A DNA stretch of 64,000 bases from Takakia lepidozioides (Eukaryota > Streptophyta > Takakiopsida > Takakiales > Takakiaceae): the NCBI GenBank assembly GCA_030704615.1, contig CM060733.1, forward strand, positions 57,722,001 through 57,786,000, written 5' to 3'. The position numbers were made by a program, and so were the translations under genes. The notes below the pieces were generated by a model. That model was given only the letters and a program-made list of their open reading frames with translations, had not been told where the DNA came from and ran no database searches. Below are positions 43,376 to 55,135 of this stretch, one piece after another. Every line of letters starts with the position of its first letter. Within the stretch, counting starts at the first letter, position 1.

Positions 43376-43889
43376 TCCAATCTTGAACGACCTCTCTTTG
43401 GATACAAGACCTCGAATACCTACTCCTATCTCGCCCTTGTCCATCCTGGCTTTCCAGACTAAATTTAGATCCATATCCTCCACAACCATCTTGGAACTAC
43501 AAACAAGTCGCTTCTAAATTTGGAGGTCTAGATCACTTACCTACGATAAACCACATTGCCTGTATCCACTTGCCGCTCCTCGGAACCTTGTACATCCTCA
43601 AACACATGCATATTACTATTAACACATCGATACCTAATATTCTACTCCACACTTCACCCCCAGAAATAGCATGGGATACAAGTCCACAATAATGCCTCTT
43701 TGACCCAAATAGTAGACCCCACAAACAAACCACCCTAAAACTCTTTATGGAGTACAATATATCTATAATTTTGCAACTAACAGATGCAACTGGAACCAAG
43801 CTTATCAACCCACACGTTTTTTGCCTAACATACCCTAGGCCATTAACGCGTTCCCAACATATCCACTTAGGTCACCTACAAACCATTTT

Positions 43890-44366
43890 TTGGTACCCAC
43901 AACCGCCTGCCAAAATAATTGCCCCATAAACTGTGCGACTTCGCCCCATCATCCCTGCGAGCTTCTACCTCAGTATCGCTCCCAACCTACACGCCCCCCA
44001 CTCGCTAGACTGTTTGTCGCCCCCATATCTCATCCAAAAGCCGCTCAATCTATAACTGCCCAAACAACGGATCCACAACAACGTGACACAACCCAATCCG
44101 TACAAACCCTACTGGAACCCCACTATGAGCTTGAAGAAATACAAGGCATAGTTAAAAACATACGAGTAGACCAATATGGAGCCTCGTACGCTGATACTAT
44201 GTACTTGTGTAAATGGAAATGTGACCCCGACAAGAAAGCCACTTGGGAACATAATGACACCCTCTTTGATCGCCCATCAATACAACAATTGCAACACAAT
44301 ATCCAAATGATAGCTGATTACTACCGCAGGACCAACATTAACTATTTAACACATATTCATTATTAG
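43890..44366 (+). pseudogene. LINE chromodomain
   Basis: 159-codon frame. Residues 79-133 (44124-44288) read YELEEIQGIVKNIR, then MYLCKWKCDPDKKATWEHND. The pattern Y-x-[VL]-E-x-I...YL-x-KWK...TWE is that of chromodomains, which read methylated histone tails. Two aromatic cage positions (Tyr79, Trp109) are present; the third, usually Tyr in WKGY, is Asp. Upstream is a Pro/Ser/Thr-rich linker. Chromodomains are usual in gypsy chromoviruses but not in LINEs. The frame is not that of the chromoviruses nearby and the sequence is unlike theirs, so it is not a stray piece of them. Confidence 0.65.
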
Positions 44367-44626
44367 CATATTGCGGAACTGCAAACTTCTGACAAACGTT
44401 TCATTAGCCCACCAAGAAATGTATCCAACCTACATATTTCCCTAGACGAGTGTAACCCAAACATTGATATTCTCTGTACCCACCCAAAGATCCAGATGGC
44501 TTTGCTTACATATATGGACCACTAGGCTGCTATTTGGAAGCATATCACTTGCTAGATTGAACTGGCTATGGAATATGTCCCATTTAAACCTCCTACCTAC
44601 CTTGCAACCCCAAATCCCGCCAACAT

Positions 44627-45166
44627 TTGAGACAAAAGTTTCCACACTCCTCCAGCGCTATGCTCAAGATTTGCCCCCCCAAGTGTCCAACCACAACCAA
44701 CAAGCTCTTTCTCGCACGTTCCTATTCAACCTTACCCATGGCTCTCCTAGACTTTCTTACAACAGAACTTAAACTCACTCACTCATACTACTCTAACCCT
44801 CTCACATGCCCCATGGGGATGAAGAGTTACTCCAGCTTGTATAACGCAGATCAGTGTTTCGGCTCTCTAGGTTTGGCCAGATCTCATCATTGGCAAGGTA
44901 GAGGATTTGTGCACCCCCCGGACTATAGTACAGCTACCGAAGCAATCCATTGGGCAAGAATAGCTGCCCATATATCCGCAGAAGCCTTTACCGTATTGTA
45001 CATCCCGTACAATAATCACAAAAACACTAATCACCCTATGCTGGCCAGCCCCCCCGGAATGTTGACATTTGCTATATTTGACTCACGTACGATCATCTAT
45101 GAATCAACCCCACCATTATCGAAGTATATGAAATATCCAGAGCCATCCCTAACTAAACTAGTCTAG
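44627..45166 (+). pseudogene. LINE domain of unknown type, methyltransferase-like?
   Basis: 180-codon frame with MALLDFLTTELKLTHSYYSN, SLYNADQCFGSLG, WQGRGFVHPPDYSTATEAIH and FTVLYIPYNN. The spacing of W-x-G-x-x-[FV]-x-x-PP-[DY] followed by an amphipathic helix and a V-L-x-[IL]-P strand recalls N6-adenine methyltransferases of the phage Dam type, which some eukaryotic retroelements carry. The catalytic (D/N)PPY would then be HPPD, so the assignment is weak. It sits between the chromodomain and RNase H and the frame continues, with one stop, into the RNase H ORF. Confidence 0.3.
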
Positions 45167-45235
45167 GTACACCACTTAGGCAGCCCACAAATACCATGTA
45201 CTTTCTTTTCACAATTAAAGCAAATACTAAACCAG

Positions 45236-45940
45236 TTGTTTGGCCCTACTGCCATAGTCTATGAACCGCAACAAGTGCCCCACGTCTACCCTCGCATCAA
45301 CCAAGACAAACCATGGAATATGGCCACCCCACAACCACCTTGGTCAGCCCAACAACAACACCCATTTGGACAAAAGCCAGATTTTACAAACTTAGCCCCT
45401 TTAAAATTCCCTCCCCACCAATGTGTATATACAGATGGCTCCCTAAAAGATGCACATGCAGGGTATGGTACATACTCTCCCGATAACAACTCAAGAACAT
45501 ACAACCGTATTTCAGGTCGTCAAAATATTTTACGTGCAGGACTCATGGCTATACATGATGCCTTGAAAGCACTGTCATGTCATCTTGGTTCGACCAGCTA
45601 CTACCTCTTTACAAATAGCTTAGTCTCTTTGTATCTCCTCTCTAACCAAAACCTTAAACCCTCCTCCCAAATTCATCACCCTGACCTTCATCTCATTAAG
45701 GCCATCACAGATATTGTAGACTCATCCCCAATACAAATTCATCTCCACAAACTCAGATCCCATATAGGTATCATGGGTAATGAGATAGTAGACAAACTTG
45801 CCCAACTTGGAACCATCCAACCTACTACTTACCCCACGACTGACCCTATTCACCTGACACACACATATCCATTCTGGCTGACATCCACTAAAGCTAGATT
45901 CCCGGACATAGCCCCATTCGGGACCTGCATGCATATATGA
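45236..45940 (+). pseudogene. LINE RNase H domain
   Basis: Residues 65-195 are an RNase H fold: CVYTDGSL (first Asp intact), NILRAGLMAIHDAL where the family has RAEL (catalytic Glu now Gly), YLFTNSLVSLYLL where the family has TDS (Asp now Asn), and LRSHIGIMGNEIVDKLAQLG (conserved His and final Asp). Two of four catalytic acids are therefore lost, each by a single transition. It is of the LINE or cellular RNase H1 type, not the gypsy type at 22 kb. Confidence 0.8.
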
Positions 45941-46729
45941 CAGAAGAAACTATGGATCAAATCCGTGCATCGCCCACCTATCTAAAACCCTGTAACATAT
46001 CCAAATGGGTTACGCCACCTGAGCTGCTCCACCATATGTCTAATCACTTATGGAAATCTCCAATTATCAGTGATGCCCAAATTAAACAAATGCTCCGATT
46101 TCGATACGGACAATACATGGGCAATCAACGACGTAATTTATTTTGGCCTCTATTATATCCTAACAAGCAGTGTACGTTATGTTATTCCCAACCCCCTCGA
46201 GTGGACACATGGCCACATCTTCTTCTCCATTGTAAACATCCCATTATCCATGGACTTCACATTACTTGACATTATCAAGAAGTTTGGCAACTCCATAAAC
46301 TTCTTCTCACACACCCTAAAACTAGATGAGACAACCTCATTAATGCAGGCACAATTCAAGGTAGGCCACCGGACCACACAATACGTTCATGGTTGCTACC
46401 ATGTACATGCGCTAATCACCCATGCCTCTGTCTGGCAAGATTATGTCCAAATATTCTTCTTATCCAAACTCCCCATCTCGTCGGCAACACCAACATGTCC
46501 ACTCCCCTCCCTCACTATCCACATCATTGAATTTGCCTTCTGTCATGACAGAGATCCCGATCAATCCATTATGTTCAAACGTGAAAAATACGAACCCCTA
46601 GTTTTAGCCCTCCGTCAATATGGATGGAACACTGCCCCTCTGACAATTATCACCGCTGGTGTCAGAGGGGGAGCTCACTGTCACAATAGTCTAATCCTAA
46701 AAGAAAACCTTAAACTACCTCATAAATAA
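45937..46729 (+). pseudogene. LINE C-terminus: CCHC knuckle and putative RLE nuclease
   Basis: Frame 45937-46269 has CTLCYSQPPRVDTWPHLLLHC (46171-46236 region, C-x2-C-x11-H-x4-C). Two frames then share a further domain: RPPDHTIRSWLLPCTC and LARLCPNILLI in one, and IHIIEFAFCHDRDPDQ with FKREKYEPLVLALRQYGW in the other, ending TIITAGVRGGAHCHN. Putting them together gives R-x-x-P-N(D)-I ... I-E-F ... K-x-x-KY. This is the order of the PD-(D/E)xK core in restriction-like endonucleases of R2, CRE and Dualen elements, following a CCHC as there. The PD is PN in this copy. The assignment is by motif only. Confidence 0.5.
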
Positions 46730-46851
46730 ACCACCCCCCTATTACGAACATTACACCTCACGGCCATCACTTCAGTAACAGCCATTATTCTCAACAAAAG
46801 AAAGATTGAAAGTGGCCAGCTTGCCGCTTAGTAACTGGTTCTTGTTACCAT

Positions 46852-46924
46852 AGAGCCCACCCCCGAAAGGGGGTAGCACCCACATGGGGAAGAGGCTCTT
46901 ATTTACGCTAGCTTCGGCTGGCGT
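46852..46924 (+). ncRNA. Possible structured RNA, hairpins with GAAA and UUCG loops
   Basis: AGAGCC (46852-46857) pairs with GGCTCT (46894-46899). Inside is ACCCCC-GAAA-GGGGGT (46859-46874), a 6-bp stem with a GNRA loop, and a CCC-ACAT-GGG hairpin. Directly after comes ACGCTAGC-TTCG-GCTGGCGT (46905-46924), an 8-bp stem with a UUCG loop. It lies about 120 bases after the last LINE stop codon, so it could be the element's 3' UTR recognised by its own protein. Confidence 0.4.
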
Positions 46925-47359
46925 CGTATATATATATATGGTCCACGTCGTCCGTATTGAACGCTTGCATTCGACCATCTCAAACTCTTTCAATGGCATC
47001 TTACTTTTCTCTTCATTGTCACATACGCGCAAGAAATGAAACTACATGAACAAAACCTGTAATTTGTCAATGCACATTCAATCTCGTGAGGTGAGCGTTG
47101 CAATCCTTTCTTCTACACAGTCAACACAAATTGTTTTATAGTGCTCCTCAGTGTTCAAAAAGGGGATTAAAATCAGTTTGATAGGATAGTGTTGATATTG
47201 AAGGCATGCAAATGATTGGAATTTACCAACGCTGATTTAGGGCAGTCTCCAATCGGGAGATCATTTTTTTCAGAAGTCAACTTGTTTTGGCAAGAGTACA
47301 ACTTCTGATTTGCCGCCCACAAAATTCGGCCATTCTTAGCACAAATAATGTTTTTGCTA

Positions 47360-47440
47360 ATAGAGCTTACCCCAAAAGAGAGCACTAGACACAAGGTGAA
47401 GTGCTCTTAGTTACGCCAGCTTCGGTCCGAGTCTTCTTCT
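47360..47440 (+). repeat. Second copy of the hairpin region
   Basis: ATAGAGCTTACCCC, then AGAGCACT...AGTGCTCT (a perfect 8-bp stem), then TTACGCCAGCTTCGG. The flanks match 46850-46915 in order while stem sequences differ, so pairing is kept with different bases. It may be the 3' end of another, mostly deleted, element copy. Confidence 0.4.
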
Positions 47441-47449
47441 CTTGTTTAT

Positions 47450-50400
47450 GCTAGCTACTAAATGCTATAGGCTGCAAATACTCGTTAACGACAAATAGAG
47501 ACAATTACATGTTGCCATGCACATTGCATGTACATAACAAATCTTCCATGATGGAAGTAACATTTTGTTTTTGCATTACCATGTGCCTAAACCAAACAAA
47601 GTCTGTTTCTTTCAAGGTCTACTATACGTCTGTTGAACAAGTACATAGGGTAGAGAACCCTATCACTGCCAAAATAACACTTTCAATGTGTAATTATACA
47701 TGTAAATGATCAATTTTTTGTTTATTGTTATGATTAATATTTTTGCACATAGCTAGATTATGTAATGTACTAGATGTGTTGCTAACTTTTAAGTTTTGTT
47801 CAAACATTTAAATAATGCAGAAAATTACATAGCACTTCCATCAAGACAACAAATTATATCAAATTTTTTAATGTTTAACGTCTAAGTGCCTATCTCAGCC
47901 AATATATGCCATATCATGATCGTGCCAAAGATCCTATTGGTAGTCATACTAACCCTATGAAAACCATTGAACTTATGAAATCTAACAACTGAGTAGTGAA
48001 CGCAGCTACATATGAAGTGCAAGGAGGTTGGATTAATCTTTGAGTTGCTTCTTGGAAATATACTATCTCACTATTGAAGAGGAAAAGACTCTTGTTGAAT
48101 GATGTTTGAATATGCAATACTTCAATGGGATGTTGAGGGGATGTTCAATCTCCACTGTACATAATTAATTATTATAAAGATCAAGATTCAAGAGATCACA
48201 AAAGGACAATAAATTACATGCAGCTTAAAAGATGGGATGCTTGGAAATAAAGGGTCTTATTGGATGGCCTTGGAGGCTCCATTTGTTCAGTTGTCCATGA
48301 CTTTGTTCTACTTTGCTTGTAAATGTGTTTGTTCTTGATTTACAAGTTCAGCCAAAACTTGACAACTCTGTCCTCATTTTTCAGATTTTGTTTCTCTTGG
48401 GAAAGGTAGACTTGCTCTTTTCTTGATCCTAATCTATAGTTGGTTTGCACATTACATAAATTACATGTGATTCTTTGCTGTATTCTTAGCTGGTGGAGTT
48501 CAGCCAAATATCCATATACTCGCAACAACATTAATTTTTCAAATTTAGCTCATATGGTTGTTGCCAGTATTGTGCAGCTAAATAATTTATCCGGTAGATA
48601 AATCAGGATAAAGACAAATGAGCTATTTGTATGTACTACTTTCATTTACCCTTACCCTTCATGTTGGATAAATAGTTTGATTCATGCTTATATATGAATG
48701 ATACCGTTTTGTAGATAAATACAGGATAAATAAGAAAAAGAGTAAATATGGAGTTCTCTTCTTCCGCATCCCACCTAGACCTATATACCTCCTCTAATGA
48801 GCCCTACTATGACACCCAAAATGATCACCTTAAGAAAGAAAATAGAGTTGAAAATGATAATAAACATATTTTTACATCCTTCAATACATCCTTGATTTAT
48901 GCTTTGCGTCTATAAAGGATAAACCATCCATTTATTTATATGTTTCCATGTTTGAAGAAAGGGAGGTAGATTTATTACTAAATTATAGTGAGAGTGAAAA
49001 AAAATCATTTATCTTTATCCTTCATTTACCTTCATATGAATATATTGGCAATATATACCCTTTACCCGGAGGATAAGTAGTTTTCTAATGTCTATTTACT
49101 CTTATCCAGTGGATAAGTAAAAATCTAATTATCCACACAACAACGGTTGTTACATTGTAAGGTTGATGATGTTTTTATTTATGTATTAAAAACCTGATTC
49201 AGATTTTGTGTTTTTAATCTTGCCAGTATGACTAGCCCTAATAATGTAGCCCAAGTTTGATTTCAAAAAAATTCAGCCAATAAGAAGATGACATGACCAA
49301 GTGGAGGGGCGGCGGAAAGGGAGGGGAAGGACATACAAACGAGAGGGAAAAGGGGCTGTTGATGAGTGGACAGGTTGGCCCGGGCTGGAGGGACGCGTAG
49401 AAAGAGGGGAGAGACAACGTTTCATTTAGGGAAGGTAAGAAATAAGCACCCCATTTGGAACAACCAGTGGTGGGTTAGGATTAGAGTTTTTTGGGGGGGT
49501 GCAATTAGTCAACACGTGTCAAATATTGGGGTTGCTTTGGTTAGGTGGTAGGGCGGTGGTGGCTGACGTAACGGAAAGGCATTTTTCGGAAGTGCCACAG
49601 CCACGGGTACATAGTCGCCAAGAGAGGTGAAATAAGGTGGAGAAAAGCCACGGGGGCAACAAAATGACCCGGACCTGCAACACAACCATCTAGCTGGGAC
49701 AAAAGCACTATACAAACGAGTTGTGACAAAGGCACGACACCAACCAGTTGTGACAAGGGGACAAAGCTTCCAAAGTGGTCACAGGGTCCGCTAAAAAAAA
49801 AACACTGAGTAAACAAAGTTGCAAACAAAGCACAGATAAAATGTTTGAGGTGTCATGTACAGTGTGTATATGAGGATGCGATGTGGATCCGAAGCTGTTG
49901 CTCTTTTTGCAAAAATTCATTGAAGACCGATGTGTGGTTGTCTTAGTAGCAGTAAAACGTGGAGGAACTATGACACACTTACACTTTCAGATGATTGTCC
50001 GATTACTCGCGACCAGCCTTATATAGGTGAACAACTCGATCATGCCTATATAGGATGGGACTATGTTCCACCTGTTGTTCATACGGTGATGTGTAAAGAA
50101 TTAAGACAAGATCATTTATATACATGAAAAGGCCTATTGGGTTACTGTATGGAAGATTACGAGCAACCTCATTTCCAGCTTTTCCACAAAAACGTGAGTG
50201 CTATAGTTTTAGAAGACAAGGAATTGTATGCTTATATATATAGTTTTGCAAAGCTCAAGAATTGGGCATGTCTAACGTCAATAAATGTCTTGACTCGAGC
50301 TTAGCCCGACAAACACTTGTCCGGAACATTCGCTGGCTGTCTATTGTCCATGTTGAGAACAGGGAAATTTTATGTTTATGCTGCATTCTTGCAAAAACCA

Positions 50401-52380
50401 CTGCCGGAAGTGCGAGACTACACTATAATGCTATATAACCTAACAATATCATTTTCAACGATGTGTTACGAATTTTGTTTTAGCGAGAACAAAACAGATA
50501 CTGCAATACATGTGTTGATAGAGATAAAGCTGTAGATGTAGATATGGATTTCAGTAACATGATTATACAGGAGTTTGCACATGTAGTTAGATCATAGGCT
50601 CCATATTTGCTAATACATAGTTGTCCAGTAAATCCTAATGTGTATATTTCGTAAGTAATATTTCATGCGTTCTATGTAGGTTTTTGTGTCCATGCATACC
50701 ATCAAAAAATTAATTAATTAAGCATAAGTAGAATGAATGAATATAATGATAGATTAGAAGTGAGAAATGAGTTCTCTGAGCTCTCCCAAACAATAGGTAT
50801 TCTAATTTTGAAGAACCACGCTGCTAGCTTGAGAGTTCTGAGATATGTTGTAGTCAGTAATAAGCTGCTAGCAAGCAGCGACTCAAACTTAACGAATTGG
50901 AATTATTTCAATTTCAATTTCAATTTTTCTAGAATTATTAAGATAATGGCTTTGGTAACATAATGCTTAGTTATCGAGTCGTGCTATCATGATCTCCTAG
51001 CATTTGTAATCATGCTCTCATTGGTAGTGTCGTGGCCGCTTCGTTGCAATAGAGAGTTTTTACTTTTTGGTCTCTCTGCTACATTTTCTCTTTGTAGTAT
51101 GCTAAGTTCTACTGTCCCTTTCTTCTTGGTTCAATCATTCAACATATGCCTTCAAACCGTCCATTGGCCCCTCGATGGGCCCAATATGTTGAGCAGTAGG
51201 CTTTGTAAATTCACTGGACGTTAAAGAAACTTCTTTCTTTAGGTGGCACTGCAGTTTTCTCTCAATGACTTTAGATGGTACTAAGCTTCATGCTCCTAGA
51301 TTTGGGATGACTCAAGGAACTTTTTTTTTTTCCTTTCTTTCTGTGTGGTTCTACTCATAAGTTTGCTAGCCTAAACTCATATGAGTATCATATGAATAGA
51401 ATATTCTTACTATTATATTAAAATATCATTACTCTGACTAAGCTACTAGTGCATAAGGTAGTGGTATCTAGAAGTGTGCTTTTAAGTGGTGTGCACTACT
51501 CCAAAGGATGCATTGTCACAAAAATTATGTGAGCAGAATAGCAAATGAACTAACAATCACTTGTGCAAAGCACATAATTTTCCAATCACGGATGTATTAT
51601 GTATGAATTATCAAAGTCAAAGTAACATATTATCCCACTTCTGCTCAATAGGTCGCTCCTGTAATGCCATATATTCCCCCCTAAGTGCACAAGGTGTGTA
51701 CCTATACCCTTCCCCAAAAATTACCAAAATCAGGCCATGTGTGGGCCCAAAAGTAGCTGCCTCCCAAAGCGGAATTCCCCAAAACTTTCCCTGCACGGAT
51801 GACGACCTCTACAAAATCTGACCATACACGTACCAAGTAGGACCCCTAAATCTGCCCTGAGTTGACCTACAACTCCTCAGACATGTCAATCTCAGAACCC
51901 TAAATGAGCCGACCCCGCAGACACAGCTGGAAGAGTCCGTGGCTCCCTCATTTCCAATTCTCTGGCAAATTGAAGCATGATAAAATGTGTGTACTGTTCT
52001 GTACCATATAAAGTGAACCATTGCATTCATGCCTGGCTGGCCATTGTCCCAAAACAACCGCCTCCACTTTCAAAAAATGAATGAGGAATTTGAAATAAAA
52101 ATCACTAAGCGGCTGTATAATTAGCTTCACTAATCCACCATTAATTAAGCCCCTCATACTCCAAAAACACCCCATATTGTACCTAATCCAAAGCACTACT
52201 TAACCTTGAACTGCCTCCATCGCAAAAGTGCACATTACTGGGATGAAAACAGTGACTTCATTAAACAAAAATAGGGGACAGAATAAGGCAACGCACACTT
52301 CTAGATGCCACTACCTTAATACACATCCAAGGCTTCAACATTCATCCAATGTCTAGAAGTGGGGTATTATACGTTGAGGT
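47450..52380. other. AT-rich intergenic sequence
   Basis: No supportable gene. ORFs are short and without family features. 48580-49130 has many GGATAAATA/TTATCC words. 49260-49830 is GC-richer but shows no coding pattern. The plus frames at 49930-50540 (PITRDQPYIGEQLDHAYIGW) could be decayed coding but are not recognised. A GTGAGCAGAA word at 51530 and CATTCATCC at 52340 recall the ends of the 39390-41971 insertion. Confidence 0.55.
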
Positions 52381-52579
52381 ACATTCTACATTCTACATTC
52401 AAGGAGTATGAAGGAGGGAGGTACGGTTGGTTCAGCTTGGCTTTTATCTCGAGAGCGATGGATCGATCAGTGTGTGGTCCCTGCTGCGTGCTGCTTCCAT
52501 GTCAGTGTTGGCTGCTTGTGGGACTCTTGTGCTCCCTTTGCTCCACTGGGCAAGTCTGTCTGTGCATGGCCGATCGTCT

Positions 52580-52715
52580 CCACAAGTGCTGGATGACTTG
52601 CAGGTGGCGTGGAAGATGGGGTTTTCAGACTTGTTGGTGGACTGTGTGTGGTCCCAAGGCATTTGTGGACTTCAGAAAGCACCACACTGGGCCCGGACAT
52701 GGTGGTATCAGTAGG
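52580..52715. repeat. Dispersed repeat copy 1 (partner 55020-55135)
   Basis: Shares GGTGGCGTGGAAGATG, CTTGTTGGTGG, GTGTGGGTCCCAAAGGCATT or close variants, and GTGGGCCCGGA-type words in the same order as 55020-55135. It lies within an ORF (52427-52714) that may be fortuitous. Confidence 0.7.
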
Positions 52716-53832
52716 ACTTACAAGTAGAAATTCACAAGCTTGTCTCGTGCAGCATGGAGGGTATATTAGGCTATGGGGCCTAAATCAGGATCGCCTCGGA
52801 TTGCAGCTCGGTTAAAGCGATATACACTATACCTTGGCAAATCCCAACTGTGGGCTGCAGCTGGTGAGAGACGCTGGACTAAGATGAACGAATAGATTGA
52901 TCAAGCTGCTTTGCAAGTAGAAATATTCTCAACTTGTTTGACTTGTGAAAACGCCAGTTTTAGTTAGTCACTTATTTGATAGTCGAATGCAGGGACGAGT
53001 CCTGACTAATCCCATTTTGTGAAATCCACAATCGCCCTTTGCTGCATCCATGCAAGCAACAGTCCACGGTTCTCTTGATCCGGGTGTCGGTCTCCATCTA
53101 GTTCAGTAGGTGCCAAACGAATCATAAGTCCTTGTTTTTCGACATATATACCGATGCAACATGTGCGGGGGCACCTTACATTTGTAAACCGGGACATGCA
53201 ATGAATGGTCATTGGTACCTAGAAGATGACCTTTCAGAAGAATTGGAGACTGTTGCTCAGCCCATATAGCTACGAGCTGTCAGTTTTCACGCTCGTACAA
53301 ATGGACACCTCTTAGCCACAATTTGCACCATATATATACAAGACTTGTGCACAGAACTGACCAAACAGGGAGGCGGACGTCGGTTGTTCGACCAAAACAT
53401 GGGTCTCAGTTCTTTACTTGAACATTTGTACAAAGGACACTGAGATTCAGCTCTTTACTTGACACATCTGTACACACTTCATCTGTCCTCAGCATCTAAG
53501 ATTCGAAATCTCTTAAGCTTACTTCCTTGAACACTCATGACACCAGATTTTACTCTGGACAACTCCACGAAAAGGTACCAGTTTATCTTCGATTTCGTTT
53601 CCCTATCCAATCTGTACTCCAAATACCAACTGGCTGAAAACACGTACATATAAGCGTGCATGAAACCCCCACCGTCAGGCAATCTCAGGAGCCACTGGCC
53701 AGGCTGCAATTGCTAACACGGAACTCCCATCCAGTGTTAATTTGGTGAGCAGCTGTCAGATTTCCACACCTTAGTAGATACAACTCAGTTTGAATTGTTA
53801 CTACATACATGTAGGGCTAAGAAGTTCACTCA

Positions 53833-54796
53833 TTAATTACCTGCGCCACCTGGGCAAACGTGGAGGGGAGGACCAGTGCTCCAATCCATGTTCACGTTTT
53901 GGCCTCGACATGTTCCTTTCCAACAAGAAACTGGCACATGGGTACCATCAAAATCATGCTCAGCTATGCCCCCGTTGATGACATTCACTACAAAGTCAGG
54001 GACGTAGTTGTAGCCGATGATGTTTGGGATGATACTTGCAGCATCATATGGTGCAAGGTAATTGTAGCTACCACGCGCTCGGACGCCTCCAAAGTCTGTA
54101 ATCCAGGTTTCAAGCTTGTCCGATGGAAACATGGAAGAGACATTGGTGTTGAAGAGACTTCCAAACTCTGACAGAAACACTGCCGCTTCAACCTCCATCA
54201 ATTCGATTCTGTAATTGAAGAAGGCAAGGGGTGTAGTAGAGCATCGATCTGCGTGTGGAGAGCTGTTGCTTTCCGAATTTGCAAGACTGCAACCTGCTTG
54301 CCGCCAGCCGCAGCACTGATGACCACCCGGAGGTACCACCGCTTTGAAGGAAACGTCTGTAACTGGAAGCTGCACAAAATGGGCGAGAAGATTCTCTAAC
54401 AGTTACACGATATGTATATGTACAGAAGAACATGCATGCACTACCTATCCTGTGCTCTATGATTTGTACTTGCGAACTCCAAAATTCAGCAGCTGCACAG
54501 TAGAACAACAATTCACAGCAGACTCTCCAGGGCACTTTTACTGCAACTCCTAGGAAGTCTTCCTCCAGGTTCCTTTGTGCTTGCAAAATGATTGTTTGAT
54601 GCATATGCAACCCTCCGTCTCTCGAGCTCCAACTTGTCAGGTGACAATCGGTCCAGAAGCTCACCTGTAGTACTGTGATTTCATAGGTCGCCTCGTTCCA
54701 TACACAGTAAGCAGATGCGCCTTCAAGAGAGTATATTGCAACTAGCAACAGGCCCAACCATAGTGATGCCACTCTACCAGGAAATGTCCGTGCCAT
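53833..54796 (-). CDS. Small secreted cysteine-rich protein, two exons
   Basis: Exon 1 is 54796-54665 (44 codons) and exon 2 is 54369-53833, with a 295-bp intron having GTGAGC donor and TGTGCAG acceptor, phase 0; 222 aa in total. The N-terminus MARTFPGRVASLWLGLLLVA followed by IYSLEGASA is a good signal peptide with cleavage before Tyr30. The mature part starts CVWNEATYEITV and holds PPGGHQCCGWRQAGC, FLSEFGSLFNTN, a Gly/Tyr-rich middle and SCWKGTCRG, with eight Cys in all, so disulfides are likely. I recall similar C-VWN...GxQxCC secreted proteins in plants but cannot name a family. The ATG at 54796 is preferred over 54844 because it starts the signal peptide. It appears intact. Confidence 0.65.
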
Positions 54797-55019
54797 TGCA
54801 AGTAACTGCTGATTTCCGTGCCTGCCCACCTCGGAGCCCCACAATCTCCTCCTCTTCTAGCACCGCCAACGAATGGACTGGGACCTCCGCCTCCCTAGTC
54901 TAGAACATGCGGAAAGGGAAGAGCGCTCCAAGACAATTTGGTGGTGGGAGAGTACGCAAGGCTCGCTCCCTTTGTAGTGTGCAATTCTGTTCCTGCATGA
55001 GCGTCGTCTTCCCCAAGTC

Positions 55020-55135
55020 GTCGATGACTTTAGGTGGCGTGGAAGATGACTTGTTGGTGGTACCTCGTGTGTGGGTCCCAAAGGCATTTGTCGAAAGCTT
55101 CCAAAAGCACCCTGAGTGGGCCCGGATATGGTGAG
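55020..55135. repeat. Dispersed repeat copy 2 (partner 52580-52715)
   Basis: See 52580-52715; this copy has GATGACTTTAGGTGGCGTGG and ends GTGGGCCCGGATATGG. It lies just upstream (right) of the secreted-protein gene, about 220-340 bases before its ATG. Confidence 0.7.

Larger units (their letters stand above)
38620..46730 (+). mobile_element. Decayed non-LTR retrotransposon with 2A, APE, chromodomain, RNase H and putative RLE
   Basis: A plus-strand series of domains in broken frames: 2A-like peptide (39134-39187), APE endonuclease (42600-43360), chromodomain (44124-44288), an unassigned domain (44750-45160), RNase H (45424-45820), CCHC knuckle (46171-46236) and a PD-(D/E)xK-like segment (about 46380-46640). 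The order APE...RNase H...RLE is that of Dualen/RandI elements described in green algae. No RT motif (YxDD) is visible between 43360 and 44120, so RT was probably deleted in this copy. A 2.6-kb insertion (39390-41971) splits the 5' part. Both ends are uncertain: the 5' limit is set by the AT-rich start after the LTR, the 3' limit by the last stop. Confidence 0.65.

Noticed and set aside
52427-52714. Two overlapping ORFs of 95 and 122 codons
   Set aside because: Both coincide with a dispersed repeat also present at 55020-55135 in which the frames are not kept.
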